Positions 18,418-27,871 of a DNA stretch of 64,000 nt are shown in pieces. The first letter of the stretch is position 1, and each line of letters opens with the position of its first letter. The stretch is from positions 1 through 64,000 of the forward strand of contig KN805433.1 in assembly GCA_000818945.1 (NCBI GenBank), written 5' to 3'. Origin of the DNA: Schizochytrium sp. CCTCC M209059 (lineage: Eukaryota; Sar; Bigyra; Thraustochytrida; Thraustochytriidae). Made by a program: the position numbers and the translations under genes. The notes under the pieces are model-generated. The model was not told where the DNA came from. It did not search any database and worked only from the letters and a program-made list of their open reading frames with translations.

Positions 18418-20097
18418 CTAGCTTGATGAAACAACTTCTTGTGCTCTCACCCCAAGAGCACTATTTTCACGAGCGCGGACGAATGCCGTGTCGTCCAAAG
18501 ACAGGTATTCGATTAGCTCGACGAGCGCAAAGGTATCCTTGGCGCAGTATCGCACAAGGTCCACTGCCAACGCCTCACGTTGCTTTACCGATGTATTCTC
18601 TTTATTGTAAATGAACCAAGCAATTTGGGCGTCTTGCCCGTTAGAGACGGCGCCGCCATCCATGTATCTCACCTCGGAGTTTGGAATGCCCTTGACGACG
18701 GCCTTGAGCGAGAACGACCCCATCTGTTCTGGCGCATAATAGTGCTCTTTGCAGAGCTTGAGCGTGCAAATCATTCGAGACTGAACCTTTTGGAGCGCTT
18801 CTTTGATGTCCTTGCACGAAGGGTGGTTGGCCAGCTTCTTGAGGACTGAGCGTTCGGCCGCAATTGAGTGCACAAAGATTGGCCCTTCCTTCCCGACAGC
18901 CTCGAGTAAGGAGTCTGCGAATCGACGATGTACATTGTCCAGATCAAACGAGAGAAAAGACGCCCCACCGTCCAATGAAGGTGTCTCGCCTGGACTCGAC
19001 CATTTGTGCACGGACCACTGAAAGGGAATTGAGTCTCGTGGAGTTGAGCCTGCGAGGACTGGAACAATCTGCTGCACCGTCTCAAAGTCCATACTATAGC
19101 GCGGCCACGGCAATGAGCACAGCTTTGGTCTGACCTTTGCGCTCCGCACGGCAATGTTTTTTTCATGCGCTCGGTGAATTGTCCTATGCAAGGGTGTTTT
19201 CAAGCTTTGTGCGGGAACGTCTCGCAAATCAGCGATGCCTTTTGCAGCGAATTTCTTGCTTAGAACGCGCCCGGTGTTAGGGAGAATGCGAACAGGAACC
19301 TCGGCTTCGGGATGGATGTGTCGTTCGCATTGCTCTAAAAACTCGCAAGGAAACGGTTTGTTGCAGTGCGATCCGACCTCGACCTCTGGACACGGTGCGT
19401 CCGCGTCCAAGATATGCTCGTGCATCCACGCAATCTCCTCTTCGATGGCGAGAAATCTTGCGCGTGTTTCATCGCTCGTTTTCTCATTGGTTCTACTTTC
19501 ATTGGCACTCAGTGGCAAGCTGTCTTTATCCGAGCAAGGTGAAAGTGGCAGTGTAGTCAAGGTAAAGAGGCCTTGGTAACGCTCTTGGTCCGTGAGAGCT
19601 GGGTCTGCTTTTGGCAGCTTGAATTCGCCGTTGATGCTCGCGAGCGAGGCCTTGCGCAGATCGACGCTGCCATCGCGACAGATCACGTACGATTGCACTG
19701 CCAAATCCATGAGATGGTCCTCGCGTACAGAGGAAGAAGACTTGACCTCGATGAGATCCCAGGTGTGTTCGTCCTCGCGAGCGCGTTCGAGAACATCGGC
19801 TCGCACAAGGACCCCATCAACCTCAAAGGTCGCCTCGTAGATTCTCTTCACATCGGGATCACAGAGCGCCTCATACGTGGCTGCAAGGGCGTCGTCCATG
19901 CTCCGGTTCGTGCTGAGGTCCACGCCCGGTCCAAAGTACGTGGGCACGAAGCGTTGCAGCCGCTCGCCCACGGCCAGCGGGAAGCTCGCGCTCTCCTCCA
20001 CTGCTGGTGGTTCGTGGACTAAAAGCCATGCTCGTTTGCGGCAGCGCAGGCTGCCCATCACCAGCGTCTTGTTCAGTCTCCTCGTGAACGACCGCAT
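18418..20097 (-). CDS. DUF2779-type protein: Cas4/RecB-like PD-(D/E)XK nuclease plus RNase H-like domain
   Basis: 559 residues from the first in-frame ATG (complement 20095-20097); the frame is open 64 codons further to a GTG. N-terminal half: the LRCRKRAWLLVHEP entry motif of Cas4/RecB-type nucleases, then D101 in VRADVLER and E117-x-K119 in DLIEVKSSSS, a PD-(D/E)XK active site, and a cysteine cluster near CNKPFPCEFLEQC like the Fe-S ligands of Cas4 relatives. C-terminal half: YSMDFETVQ (D337, E339) starts a DnaQ/RNase H-like fold, with a later Asp-rich VRYCAKDTFALVELIEYL. This layout is that of bacterial DUF2779 proteins of unknown function. The basic first residues (MRSFTRRLNK) could act as a weak mitochondrial presequence. 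A bacterial origin is inferred. Intronless, tail-to-tail with PNGase. Confidence 0.75.
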   Translation of the reverse strand: MRSFTRRLNKTLVMGSLRCRKRAWLLVHEPPAVEESASFPLAVGERLQRFVPTYFGPGVDLSTNRSMDDALAATYEALCDPDVKRIYEATFEVDGVLVRADVLERAREDEHTWDLIEVKSSSSVREDHLMDLAVQSYVICRDGSVDLRKASLASINGEFKLPKADPALTDQERYQGLFTLTTLPLSPCSDKDSLPLSANESRTNEKTSDETRARFLAIEEEIAWMHEHILDADAPCPEVEVGSHCNKPFPCEFLEQCERHIHPEAEVPVRILPNTGRVLSKKFAAKGIADLRDVPAQSLKTPLHRTIHRAHEKNIAVRSAKVRPKLCSLPWPRYSMDFETVQQIVPVLAGSTPRDSIPFQWSVHKWSSPGETPSLDGGASFLSFDLDNVHRRFADSLLEAVGKEGPIFVHSIAAERSVLKKLANHPSCKDIKEALQKVQSRMICTLKLCKEHYYAPEQMGSFSLKAVVKGIPNSEVRYMDGGAVSNGQDAQIAWFIYNKENTSVKQREALAVDLVRYCAKDTFALVELIEYLSLDDTAFVRARENSALGVRAQEVVSSS

Positions 20098-20974
20098 CCC
20101 CTTGGGCGCGAGGAGCACGTCTCCTCGGGCAACCGAGAGCGAGAGAAGCAGCCTGCGAGCCGCGGTCACGAAATATTTTGTCGTTCTTGTCTCTGTGGCG
20201 AGCCGAGCGAACTCTCGCTTCTTACACGAGGACAACGCAATGCACGAGAGACGATGCAATGAATCAGTCGCCACTGAGACGGTTCGCACGACTCTCTGAA
20301 TCGCCGGAAGCGCTGTCGCGTCGCCATTCCAGCCAGCAGCAGGTCATGGCGCCGGTCACCAGCACAGACAAGGAGCATGGCGATATGCTGGCACGACCAT
20401 GTCGTCTCCGTCTGCTTCACACAAGCCTTGCGTCGTCGTCATCCATGGCACGCCTCAACTTTTTTAATGTACGCATGCTATACTATAGCCACATGCCAGT
20501 GACGATCGCATCGAACAAGTCCAGCCGAGAATGTGATGCTGCCGTCACAAGCTGACCATCGCGCGCCAAGCCACGCCACGCCACGCCACGCCAAGCCAAG
20601 CCAAGCCAAGCCAAGCCAAGCCAAGCCGGCGTTCGTAAAAATCCGGTCTTTGGGCAACCTTTGGGGAAAAATTGTTCCGGCAACGCTTGCCGCGTGGGGG
20701 GAGGCTTAAGCTTTACAGGGAAGCTTTGCGTCGTCATCGTCAGCATCACGAGGCTGCTGCTGCAGCTGCTGCTGGATGCCACATTGCTGGTGCATGCCAC
20801 AGCCGCTGCCACGCTGCGCGTCTCACACGTCGCCTGACCTTGAGCAGTTGCTGCTGGAAGCAGAGTCGGATCCGAAACCGGATTGTCGCATTGCGTAGCA
20901 GAAAGCTCTCAGCAGGCAACAGCGCGTAGCAGTACGTACGTAGGAAGGTGACTGAGCGGCATTTTTGCGCGAAG
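20098..20974. other. Intergenic region between DUF2779 gene and SDR pseudogene
   Basis: Divergent upstream region. Bases 20098-20289 could encode 64 more DUF2779 residues if a GTG start were used. A (CCACG)/(CCAAG) pentanucleotide tract lies at about 20567-20628 and CTG/CAG-rich sequence at 20755-20780. No other gene is seen. Confidence 0.5.
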
Positions 20975-21760
20975 ATGACGAAACTCGCCGTCGTTGTAGG
21001 CGCCTCGCGCAGCGTGGGCTTGGAGCTGGTCACGCGCCTCGCCAAGGAAGAGTACCGCGTGATTGGGACGTGCCGCAGCGTACCCGAGAAATTGCAGGGT
21101 GACGCGGCGCCCTTTTAAGTGATCGAGGGCATCGACGTCGCAGAAGACGCTTGCGTAGACAACCTGCGAGAAGCCCTTGCCAAAGAATCGCGCATTGATC
21201 TCCTCGTGTTCAATGCCGGCGTCAACACTGATATTGGCGATAACGTCGACAGCGTAGACAAGCTCAATCTCGACGGCGCCCTTAAACAAATGAACACGAA
21301 CTGCCTTGGCGCTGCGCGCACGATGAACGCCCTCGGCGAAAAGCTTGGCCAAGAAAGCAAGGTTATCCTCGTGAGCTCGTGCTACGGGTCCATCGAAGAC
21401 AACGGCAGCGTCGGGGGTGATCACAGCTACCGCATGTCGAAAACCGCCCTCAATATGCTCGGCAAGTGCCTTAGTCTCGAGTTTGCTCCCAAGGGTATCG
21501 TTCTTGTCCTCTTGCATCCGGGTCTTGTGTCAACGGAGATGATGAGTTTTCACAAGGATGGCATCTCTGTCGAGCAGTCGGTTGGGAGTTTTATGCAGCG
21601 CATTAACACCCTGTCCAGGGAGCAGCATGGCTACTTTCTTGACGCCGTTTCTGGAGAAGAGCTGCCTTGGAAACATGATACGTCGCGGAGCGGATTGCCC
21701 GTGGAGCTTTGTGAGACACACAAAATTATCTACTCGTTTTTCCATCACATCACCCTCTGA
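20975..21760 (+). pseudogene. Short-chain dehydrogenase/reductase pseudogene
   Basis: Paralogue of the intact SDR at 22003. From the ATG at 20975 it has the Rossmann start VVVGASRSVGLEL, then an in-frame TAA at 21116-21118 where the neighbour has a Gln codon. After it the frame is open and well conserved: NAG motif, Ser of VSSCYGS and the YRMSK catalytic pair. At the end it has lost the stop that follows LPW in the intact copy and runs on for about 29 extra codons. One nonsense change and one lost stop indicate recent decay. TAA is an ordinary stop in the intact copy, so recoding is unlikely. Confidence 0.85.
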
Positions 21761-22002
21761 TTTTTGTGTGTTTTTCGAAGGCGCCCATTACCCATTGTTC
21801 CGGTCAAAATCCAAGCACACTGGCACTGGCTGAGTCGCAGCCTCTGGCAGATCAGAAACACTGATTAGCTCCTAGCGCGCAGCAGCGGCAGCAGCAGAAG
21901 AGCGTGGGCGTGGGCGTGAGCGTGAGCGTGGGCGTGAGCGTGCAAGCTCTGGCGCCTCCTACACAAAAGTCTGTGAGTTAGCGAACAAGAAGCTTGAGCG
22001 AG

Positions 22003-22695
22003 ATGAAGGGACTCGCCGTCGTAGTGGGGGCCTCGCGCGGCGTGGGCTTGGGGCTGGCCAAGCGCCTCGCAAAGGAGGACTACCGCGTGATTGGGACGTG
22101 CCGCAGCGTGCCAGAGGAGCTGCAAGGCGACGCTGCGCCTTTCCAGGTCGTCAAGGACGTTGACGTTGCAGAAGACGCATGTGTGGACACTTTGCGCCAA
22201 GGACTTGCTGGCGAGGACCATATCGATCTCTTGGTCTTCAACGCTGGAATTGGCGAGCCCGAGTGGGGCATTGACCGTGTGGCCGACGTCAAACTTGACG
22301 TTGCCGCGCGCCAAATGAACGTCAACGCCTTTGGCGCCGTGCGCACTCTGCAAGCGCTTGGTGACAAACTAGGCAAAGGTAGCAAGGTCCTTCTTGTGAC
22401 GTCGCGCGTTGGTTCCGTGGCAGACAATGGATCAGGCGGCAACCACGGTTATCGTATGTCCAAGGCGGCGCTCAACATCCTCGGTATGAATCTCAGTCAC
22501 GAATTTGGACCCAAGGGAGTCATTGTGACGCTCGTGCATCCGGGCCTCGTGTCCACGAGCATGACAGGATTCACGTCTTCTGGTATTTCGGTCGATGAGT
22601 CTGTCGATGGCTTCATGCAGCGCATCGACAATCTATCGTCAAAGGATCAGAGTTCTTTTCTTCATGCCGTCACCGGTGAGGTCCTGCCTTGGTAA
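22003..22695 (+). CDS. Short-chain dehydrogenase/reductase (C-factor/sniffer-like)
   Basis: 230 residues. The ATG at 22003 is preferred to a TTG nine bases upstream. NAD(P)-binding GASRGVGLGL at residues ~8-17, the NAG motif at about residue 80, catalytic Ser in TSRVGS, and Tyr-Arg-Met-Ser-Lys (YxxxK) followed by AALN. The short C-terminus and the HPGLVST motif fit the C-factor/sniffer type of small SDR. Substrate unknown. It is a tandem duplicate of the pseudogene at 20975, about 240 bases downstream in the same direction. A GCGTGG/GCGTGA hexanucleotide minisatellite (about 21901-21945) lies just upstream. Confidence 0.9.
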   Translation: MKGLAVVVGASRGVGLGLAKRLAKEDYRVIGTCRSVPEELQGDAAPFQVVKDVDVAEDACVDTLRQGLAGEDHIDLLVFNAGIGEPEWGIDRVADVKLDVAARQMNVNAFGAVRTLQALGDKLGKGSKVLLVTSRVGSVADNGSGGNHGYRMSKAALNILGMNLSHEFGPKGVIVTLVHPGLVSTSMTGFTSSGISVDESVDGFMQRIDNLSSKDQSSFLHAVTGEVLPW

Positions 22696-23339
22696 GTGAG
22701 TGAGCCTTTCAACCTTGCTTTCAACATAGAAAAATTGCTAAAGGTTTTCACCATACTTTCCTTGCCTTGCCTTGCCTTGCCTTGCCTTGCTCTCTTTCGC
22801 CTGGCCTTGTCATCAGTCAGTGAGTCAGTGAGTCAGTGAAATGTCGGTGAGCGCGGCCGTGCCATCGGCTAGGTAAATATCCGCATTAACTTGCGGCCCA
22901 TCCTTCCTCTTCGCCCCTCGAACTTCTCCTCCACGATCCGAAGCTCTCGCTCTCACCCAGCTCATCTGGCCGCGCGCAGCTAGCTGAGCTGCCTCCGCCG
23001 AGGTCGTCCGTCTCCTCGCGCCGCAGCCTCGCAGCGCACAGCCGCGCCGCCAAGTCAAGCGGCGGTCGCAAGGCATGGAGACCAGGCAAGGAAAGCACAC
23101 GCTAGCTCGTAGCAAAGGCGACGCGGCTTCGCGTCTCTCGAGGTCACCGCAGACCTGCAAAGCCTGCCTGCCTGCGGCTCGTGCGACGCGGGCAGCGGCG
23201 GCGACGCGCGGCGCGGCGCGGAGCAGCGCGAACGGGCGGGCGAGCGCGGGCGAGCGCGAGCGCGAGCGCGCGCGCGGAGGCAGGAGCGCGCGCGGCGGCG
23301 GCCACGGCGGTCGAGGCGGGCGGTCGGTCGGTTGGCGCC
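22696..23339. other. Intergenic region upstream of the SAP30-PHD gene
   Basis: Contains a (CCTTG)n tract (about 22757-22792), GTCAGTGA repeats near 22815-22840 and very GC-rich GCGAGC sequence just before the next start codon. No gene is seen. Confidence 0.5.
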
Positions 23340-24153
23340 ATGTACGGGCAGCTGCTGCGGCACTCGAACAAGCGCAAGAAGGAGGTGCAGCTGCTGCCGC
23401 GCGAGCTCGACAGGTACCCGCGGTCCGTGCGCGCGGACTTCAGGGCGTGCGAGGTAAGTCTTGCCGCGGAGAGACCGCGCCCGGCGGTCTGGCCGGGCGC
23501 TTGCGCGGGCCCGAAGGGAGCGAAGCGAGATGAGAGAAGAAAGAGGAGGAGGACTGACGCGCCGGGACGTCTGTGACTATGTGTGTGTGTATCTGTGCTT
23601 ATCTGTCTGTCTGTCTGTCTGTCTGTCTGCACACGCGGGACGCGGCGACGACGCACAGCCGTCGACGCTGCGCAAGTACGCCAAGCGGTACAGCCTGGAC
23701 GTGCGCGATGGGTCGTCGACGACGGAACTCGCGAGCATCGTGGGCAGACACTACGCGTCGCACCTGGACGTGGCCGAGGACGAGGTGATCCACCGCTTTG
23801 TCAAGTACACGCACAACTATCAAGAGGAGATGAACCAGAAACGCATCCGGCGCGAAAAGGAGGCGCGGCGCCGCGGTGCAAGGTCCACCTTTGGCGGTCG
23901 CCAGTACGAGAGCGACACCGAATCCACAGAACAGCCCAAACTTTACTGCGTCTGCAACCGGCCCTCCTTTGGCGAGATGATCGGCTGTGACGACGATGAC
24001 TGCAAGATCGAGTGGTTTCACGTCGGATGCGTTGATGTCACGCCTGACGCTCTCAGCACAGGCGCAAAATGGTATTGTCCGAGCTGCCGTGCCAAGCGTG
24101 CAGATGAAAGGGCGGCCGAGATGGCCAAAGCCCGTGCGAAGCGTAAGTTCTGA
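23340..24153 (+). CDS. SAP30-like Sin3-binding domain fused to an ING-type PHD finger (2 exons)
   Basis: Exons 23340-23453 and 23659-24153 (GTAAGT to GCACAG, phase 0), 202 residues. Residues ~20-95 match the SAP30 Sin3-binding domain: a Tyr/Pro-rich entry, then TLRKYAKRYSL, TELASIVGRHYASH and DEDEVIHRFV-like pattern (VAEDEVIHRFVKYTHN). A basic linker follows. Residues ~138-186 are a PHD finger of the ING class: YCVCNRPSFGEMIGC, C..EWFHVGCV and WYCPSCR, giving the Cys4-His-Cys3 zinc ligands and the residues that read trimethylated H3K4. A basic C-terminal tail resembles the ING polybasic region. In yeast and animals the SAP30 and ING/Pho23 modules are separate subunits of the Sin3/Rpd3L histone deacetylase complex; here one chain has both. 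Nuclear role inferred. Confidence 0.85.
23454..23658 (+). other. Intron of the SAP30-PHD gene
   Basis: 205 bp, GTAAGT...GCACAG, phase 0. It carries a TG-rich stretch and a (TCTG)n tract near 23600-23628. Splicing joins the halves of the SAP30 domain exactly. Confidence 0.85.
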
Positions 24154-24286
24154 AAGAGCCCATCCCCCCCCTCCCCCCACCGCAGATTAAAAAGCACTTC
24201 TTCCCACCGCCACCATTATCATCAAGCAAAGCAATGCAAAGCAAAGCAAAGATTCCAAGCCAGTTCATGCTCCGAACATTGATCGG

Positions 24287-24808
24287 ATGGCGCAACGAAT
24301 CAAAACAAAACAAAAAAGAGGTTCCAAAGACCCAGCGCAGATGAAGCGTGCAAAATCTGCTCGCGGCCCTGCAATCATTCCAATAGGAAAAAATGTATTT
24401 ACTGACCTGATTCACCACATTGAAGAACGCAAGGAACTTGAGGTGGAACCTGTAAAGCATCTCGTGCGCCCCAGCTCAGCGTCGTCCTCCACTACTTCGG
24501 GGGCGGCCTCCGTCACACAGGACGCCGACACGATCTCACCGACGGGCAGCACCAAGGGGGGCATCACATATGCGGCCATGATTGGATTTGCGCTGGAAGG
24601 CTTGGACGGACAGACAGGAACCTTTCGGGCCATTTGCGATCGTATCGAGGAGCGTTTCGCGGACAATCTCAACTGGAAGCCAGAATCAGAAAACCGGAGG
24701 ACGCCTGTGTGGAAATCCTCGGTTCGTAAGATCCTCATTTCACATAATCGTTTCCGCCGAATCGAGCCCGCGGAGCCTGGGCAGGCACATGTGTTTGCAT
24801 TTCGGTGA
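24287..24808 (+). CDS. Small basic protein with a forkhead-like winged-helix domain
   Basis: 173 residues from the ATG at 24287. The N-terminal ~35 residues are Lys/Arg-rich (KTKQKRGSK), suitable as a nuclear signal. A Ser/Thr-rich linker follows. Residues ~95-170 read like a forkhead or linker-histone-type winged helix: ITYAAMIGFALEG for helix 1, FRAICDRIEERF for helix 2, VWKSSVRKILISHNRFRRI for the recognition helix and a final VFAF strand. In forkheads the equivalent is W-x-N-S-I-R-H-N-L; here Lys-Ile-Leu-Ile-Ser-His-Asn is a variant. Likely a DNA-binding protein; target unknown. It follows the SAP30-PHD gene by 133 bases in the same direction. AAAGC-type pentamers precede the start. Confidence 0.6.
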   Translation: MAQRIKTKQKRGSKDPAQMKRAKSARGPAIIPIGKNVFTDLIHHIEERKELEVEPVKHLVRPSSASSSTTSGAASVTQDADTISPTGSTKGGITYAAMIGFALEGLDGQTGTFRAICDRIEERFADNLNWKPESENRRTPVWKSSVRKILISHNRFRRIEPAEPGQAHVFAFR

Positions 24809-24945
24809 CCATATATGCATTCATTCATTCTCCCGCTCAAATTGATAATGGGGGCGTTCTTTTTTTCCCTCTGTCTAGTCTGGTCCGCGCCGCCACAAGC
24901 TGTTCCAAAGAAAGTCGCCGCCTCGTGATGTCTTTTTTCTCTTTC

Positions 24946-24978
<33 letters not shown>

Positions 24979-25300
24979 ATCTCTTCTAATCCATGACAAG
25001 CTAAGATTTTTTTTCTTCTTCTCTGTGCTCAGCCTTTCTCTCGCTTCAAGCAACGCATCAAGAGCCTTGCCTCTATTCATGTAAGTGTGGTATACAACAT
25101 CAGTATGATTGCGCACCAGCACATCCAAACTTAAAAATTATCATGTTTGTCTTTACATACTCGGAAAGGTAAAAGAGCACATCTCCTCTACCCCTTCCTC
25201 GTTTTCGAGAGTCAAATCCTTGCGTGACGCCTCTTCCCCTGCAAAGCGAGCAGCAATGCGTTATGACGTCTCAAGTCATGTTATGTCATGACACCTTTCG
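24809..25300. other. Convergent intergenic region
   Basis: 3' flanks of the forkhead-like gene (+) and the GNAT gene (-). The only striking element is the C homopolymer listed next. No gene is seen. Confidence 0.5.
24947..24978 (+). repeat. Poly-C homopolymer, 32 bases
   Basis: Thirty-two consecutive C (G on the minus strand). Such a run can form a G-quadruplex or i-motif, and its length in an assembly is unreliable. Confidence 0.9.
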
Positions 25301-26140
25301 TCAACACGTCGAGCCTAACAAGCTCGACGCCTCGCTCTCGCGCCACATGAGCCAAATGGATAACACCGGCACCTTTGTGACGCTACCCACCTCATCCGGG
25401 AAATAACGCTCCTGGCAAATACTGGAAAATCCTTGTCGCTGATAAAAACCGACTGTTTCCGACTCGGTCACGACTGCCAGAATGGGCAAGGAGGCCTCCT
25501 CGGCTTCCTCGGCGAGCTTGTCCAACATGGCTGCTGCGAGACCTTGGCCTTGCGACGCACCACGCACGAAAAAGTGCTCCACGCACAGATAGTCACGCTT
25601 GGGCGCGCTCGAGGCCTTGAGCCTCTCTAGCCACTGCTCGAACTTGTAATTTCGCAGAAACCCCGTCAGTCCGAGCTTGACAAAGTACGGGATCCCACCC
25701 GCTTCGACTACGTCAAAGACCCCGGGCCGCGCATCGCGCGTCGAATAAACTGACGCCAGACAGGTGGCGCGCGGCACGCGCGATCGCTCGTCGCGGTCTT
25801 CGCAGTCCACAAAGTATCTCGACCTGCCATACACCTCGTTGAGCCGCAGCTGCACCTCGAAGAGATCTTCGAGCATCCTGCGCCGCCACCGCTCCGGACC
25901 GCAATACAGAAAGGCGTACAGCGCGTTGTGCGTAAAGAGTGCCGCGAAGATTCGCGCCACGTCCTTGCGCACGGGCGCCGGCATGGCGCGGTGCAGCTCC
26001 GTCTCGCCCTGGTCGAGGCCCACCTGGCGGCCCACCACCAGGTCCGCCAGGACGAGCTGGTCGCGCCATGCCCGCTGCAGCTTCCGCACCAGCAGCCACG
26101 CGAGCAGCGCTCCGGCCGCGGCCCCGAGGCTGCGCCGCAT
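25301..26140 (-). CDS. GNAT-family N-acetyltransferase with N-terminal membrane anchor
   Basis: 279 residues. Residues ~5-20 (LGAAAGALLAWLLV) form a hydrophobic segment followed by Arg/Lys residues, a signal anchor. A GNAT fold fills the C-terminal half: YLCVEHFFVRGASQGQGLAAAML holds the acetyl-CoA loop (R/Q-x-x-G-x-G/A variant), then PILAVVTESETVGFYQRQGF, the usual 'neighbour-strand and Tyr' end of the domain. The middle has Arg-rich helices with no family match. Substrate unknown: a small molecule, an amine or a protein is possible. Intronless; convergent with the forkhead-like gene. Confidence 0.8.
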   Translation of the reverse strand: MRRSLGAAAGALLAWLLVRKLQRAWRDQLVLADLVVGRQVGLDQGETELHRAMPAPVRKDVARIFAALFTHNALYAFLYCGPERWRRRMLEDLFEVQLRLNEVYGRSRYFVDCEDRDERSRVPRATCLASVYSTRDARPGVFDVVEAGGIPYFVKLGLTGFLRNYKFEQWLERLKASSAPKRDYLCVEHFFVRGASQGQGLAAAMLDKLAEEAEEASLPILAVVTESETVGFYQRQGFSSICQERYFPDEVGSVTKVPVLSIWLMWRESEASSLLGSTC

Positions 26141-27343
26141 CCCGCCCCGCCCGCCCCGTCGCGGCCCCGCTCTGCCCTCGCCCCCGCGACCGCGACCGCG
26201 ACCTCGGTGACGCCGTTATGGTGCGCGTCGAGCGCGTCGCCCGAGGCGGACTTCCGCGCCGGGCTTTCCCCGGGGGTGCCGTGGGACTCTTCTTTTCCCC
26301 GGCGCGCCCAACCCGCTACTGCCCCGGGGCGTCACTTCCCTTGACGCTCGCAGCGTGCCCCCCTGCGACCCCGTCTTCGTCGCCCTTGGGGGTACTGACC
26401 AAACGTTTCACGATCGGTGTTATCTCAAGGATACGCAATGAGCTGCAGAAAGAGAGGATTCAGCGGGAGAGAGACCTGCACTGCCCCGGGACCCTAAACA
26501 GGACTGTCTGTGCCAGGCACAGAACCCGCGCCCCGCGCCTGCTCCCTGCCGCTCTAGCGCAGCCGCCTGCTCCCTGCCGCGGGCCGTCCGACTTCCCCCC
26601 TGCCCACCGCCGCCACGGGGGCCGAGCGAGCCAACGAGTTGGCGGCGCGAGCCTGCGGGCCCAGCTCGCGGCGCTCTCATCGGCATCGCCATCGTGGGAC
26701 GCGCAAAAGCGACCCAGCGCGAGCATAAAACGCAGCGCAGCGCGAGCATAACACGCAGCGCAGCGCGGCGCAGAGCAGCGCGCAGCAGAGCAGAGCAGAG
26801 CAGCGCACAGCAAGAGCAGCGCGCAGCAAGAGCAGAGCAAGGTCAGAGCAGAGCGAGAGCAGGGCACAGCAGAGCACAGCAGAGCAGGAGTCCTTTGCGT
26901 TTGTTTGTGCGACTGGACGGCTCGTACGTACCGCGCACGTGCACGGAGACCGGCGACAGCGGCGGTCGAGCAGACCCGGTTGAACGCGACGTGCAGGTGA
27001 CTGCGAGGCAGCGAGCGAGCGAGAGGAGAGGCTGAGCGAGGCCAGGCGAGGCCAAGCGGGGCGAGAGGTGGCTCTGGCGAAGCCTGGCGCGGCGTCGGGG
27101 CAAGGGAGGTCGAGAGCGTCTGGGTTTGATTTTGATTGATCGATCGATAATTTGAGTGATCGACTGATTGTTTGACCCAGTGAGGTGAACGAGCAGACGG
27201 TCTTCGCGCGCGCCTGCCGACGGCGAGGAATACTCGGACGCAGTAGAGAAAGAGAGAAAGAGATTGGGAGAGAAGGAAAGTCGAGGACAAGTATCAACCA
27301 ACCGAGCGAGCGAGCGAGCGACGAGCTCGAGAGATCAACAACA
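26141..27343. other. Divergent intergenic region, GNAT and TM/Pro-Thr genes
   Basis: 1.2 kb. Dense AGCAG/CGCAG repeats at about 26700-26890 give repeat-coded reading frames in several frames that I do not accept as genes. Other short tracts: GCGAG near 27010-27060, ATTGATCGATCG near 27135, and GAGC units (27303-27320) just before the next start codon. Confidence 0.5.
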
Positions 27344-27871
27344 ATGCAGCTCAACGAGCCGCGACGAAGGCGTCTCTCACGAAAGTCGCTCTCGGCGCTA
27401 GCGGTTCCCGTCGCAAGACCGCAGGAAAATGTCACGAGGAAGCCCATCTTCTGGCTCGCGACCATCACATATGCGCTCCTTTGGGTCGGCGTGATCGCGC
27501 TCACCGTCAGCTTCCTCGTCGGCTACGACGAAATCCCCGTCTCGCCGACAGAGCTACTCGTCGATGAAAGTGGAGATTACTGCGGCACTCTCGGGGAGAA
27601 CTGCAACTTTCAAGCTACGGACAAACCAACTAACGCGCCAACACCTTTCCCTACGACCCCGACGCAGCCCACCACAGCTATCCCTACGCCGGAACCGACT
27701 ACGCCCAAGCCTACGCCGGAACCGACTACGCCCAAGCCTACGCCCGAGCCTACTTCGCCGGAACCTACGCCGGAGCCTACTTCGCTGGAACCCACGCCAG
27801 AGCCTATTACGCCGGAACCCACTCCCAGCCCTACAGCCAAGAACCCGAATGCAAGCCCAAATGCAAACTAA
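27344..27871 (+). CDS. Single-pass membrane protein with Pro/Thr repeat stalk, unknown function
   Basis: 175 residues from the first ATG (27344); the frame extends upstream only to a GTG. A basic cytosolic N-terminus (RRRRLSRKS) precedes one TM helix at residues ~36-60 (FWLATITYALLWVGVIALTVSFLVGY region). A two-Cys segment (CGTLGENC) follows, then from ~residue 90 a run of TPEPT/TPKPT repeats ending in Asn/Pro-rich sequence. Orientation by the positive-inside rule puts the repeat outside the cell or in the lumen, where its Thr residues could be O-glycosylated. It looks like a cell-surface or wall-linked stalk protein. No catalytic domain. Confidence 0.7.
   Translation: MQLNEPRRRRLSRKSLSALAVPVARPQENVTRKPIFWLATITYALLWVGVIALTVSFLVGYDEIPVSPTELLVDESGDYCGTLGENCNFQATDKPTNAPTPFPTTPTQPTTAIPTPEPTTPKPTPEPTTPKPTPEPTSPEPTPEPTSLEPTPEPITPEPTPSPTAKNPNASPNAN

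Noticed and set aside
21116..21118. Reassigned TAA (Gln) codon
   Set aside because: TAA ends the intact SDR gene at 22695 and the dynein gene, so a simple nonsense mutation is the better explanation.
26460..27504. Pair of Leu/Ser/Cys-rich minus-strand ORFs
   Set aside because: Built on AGCAG-type repeats and overlapping the TM/Pro-Thr gene start; no domain.
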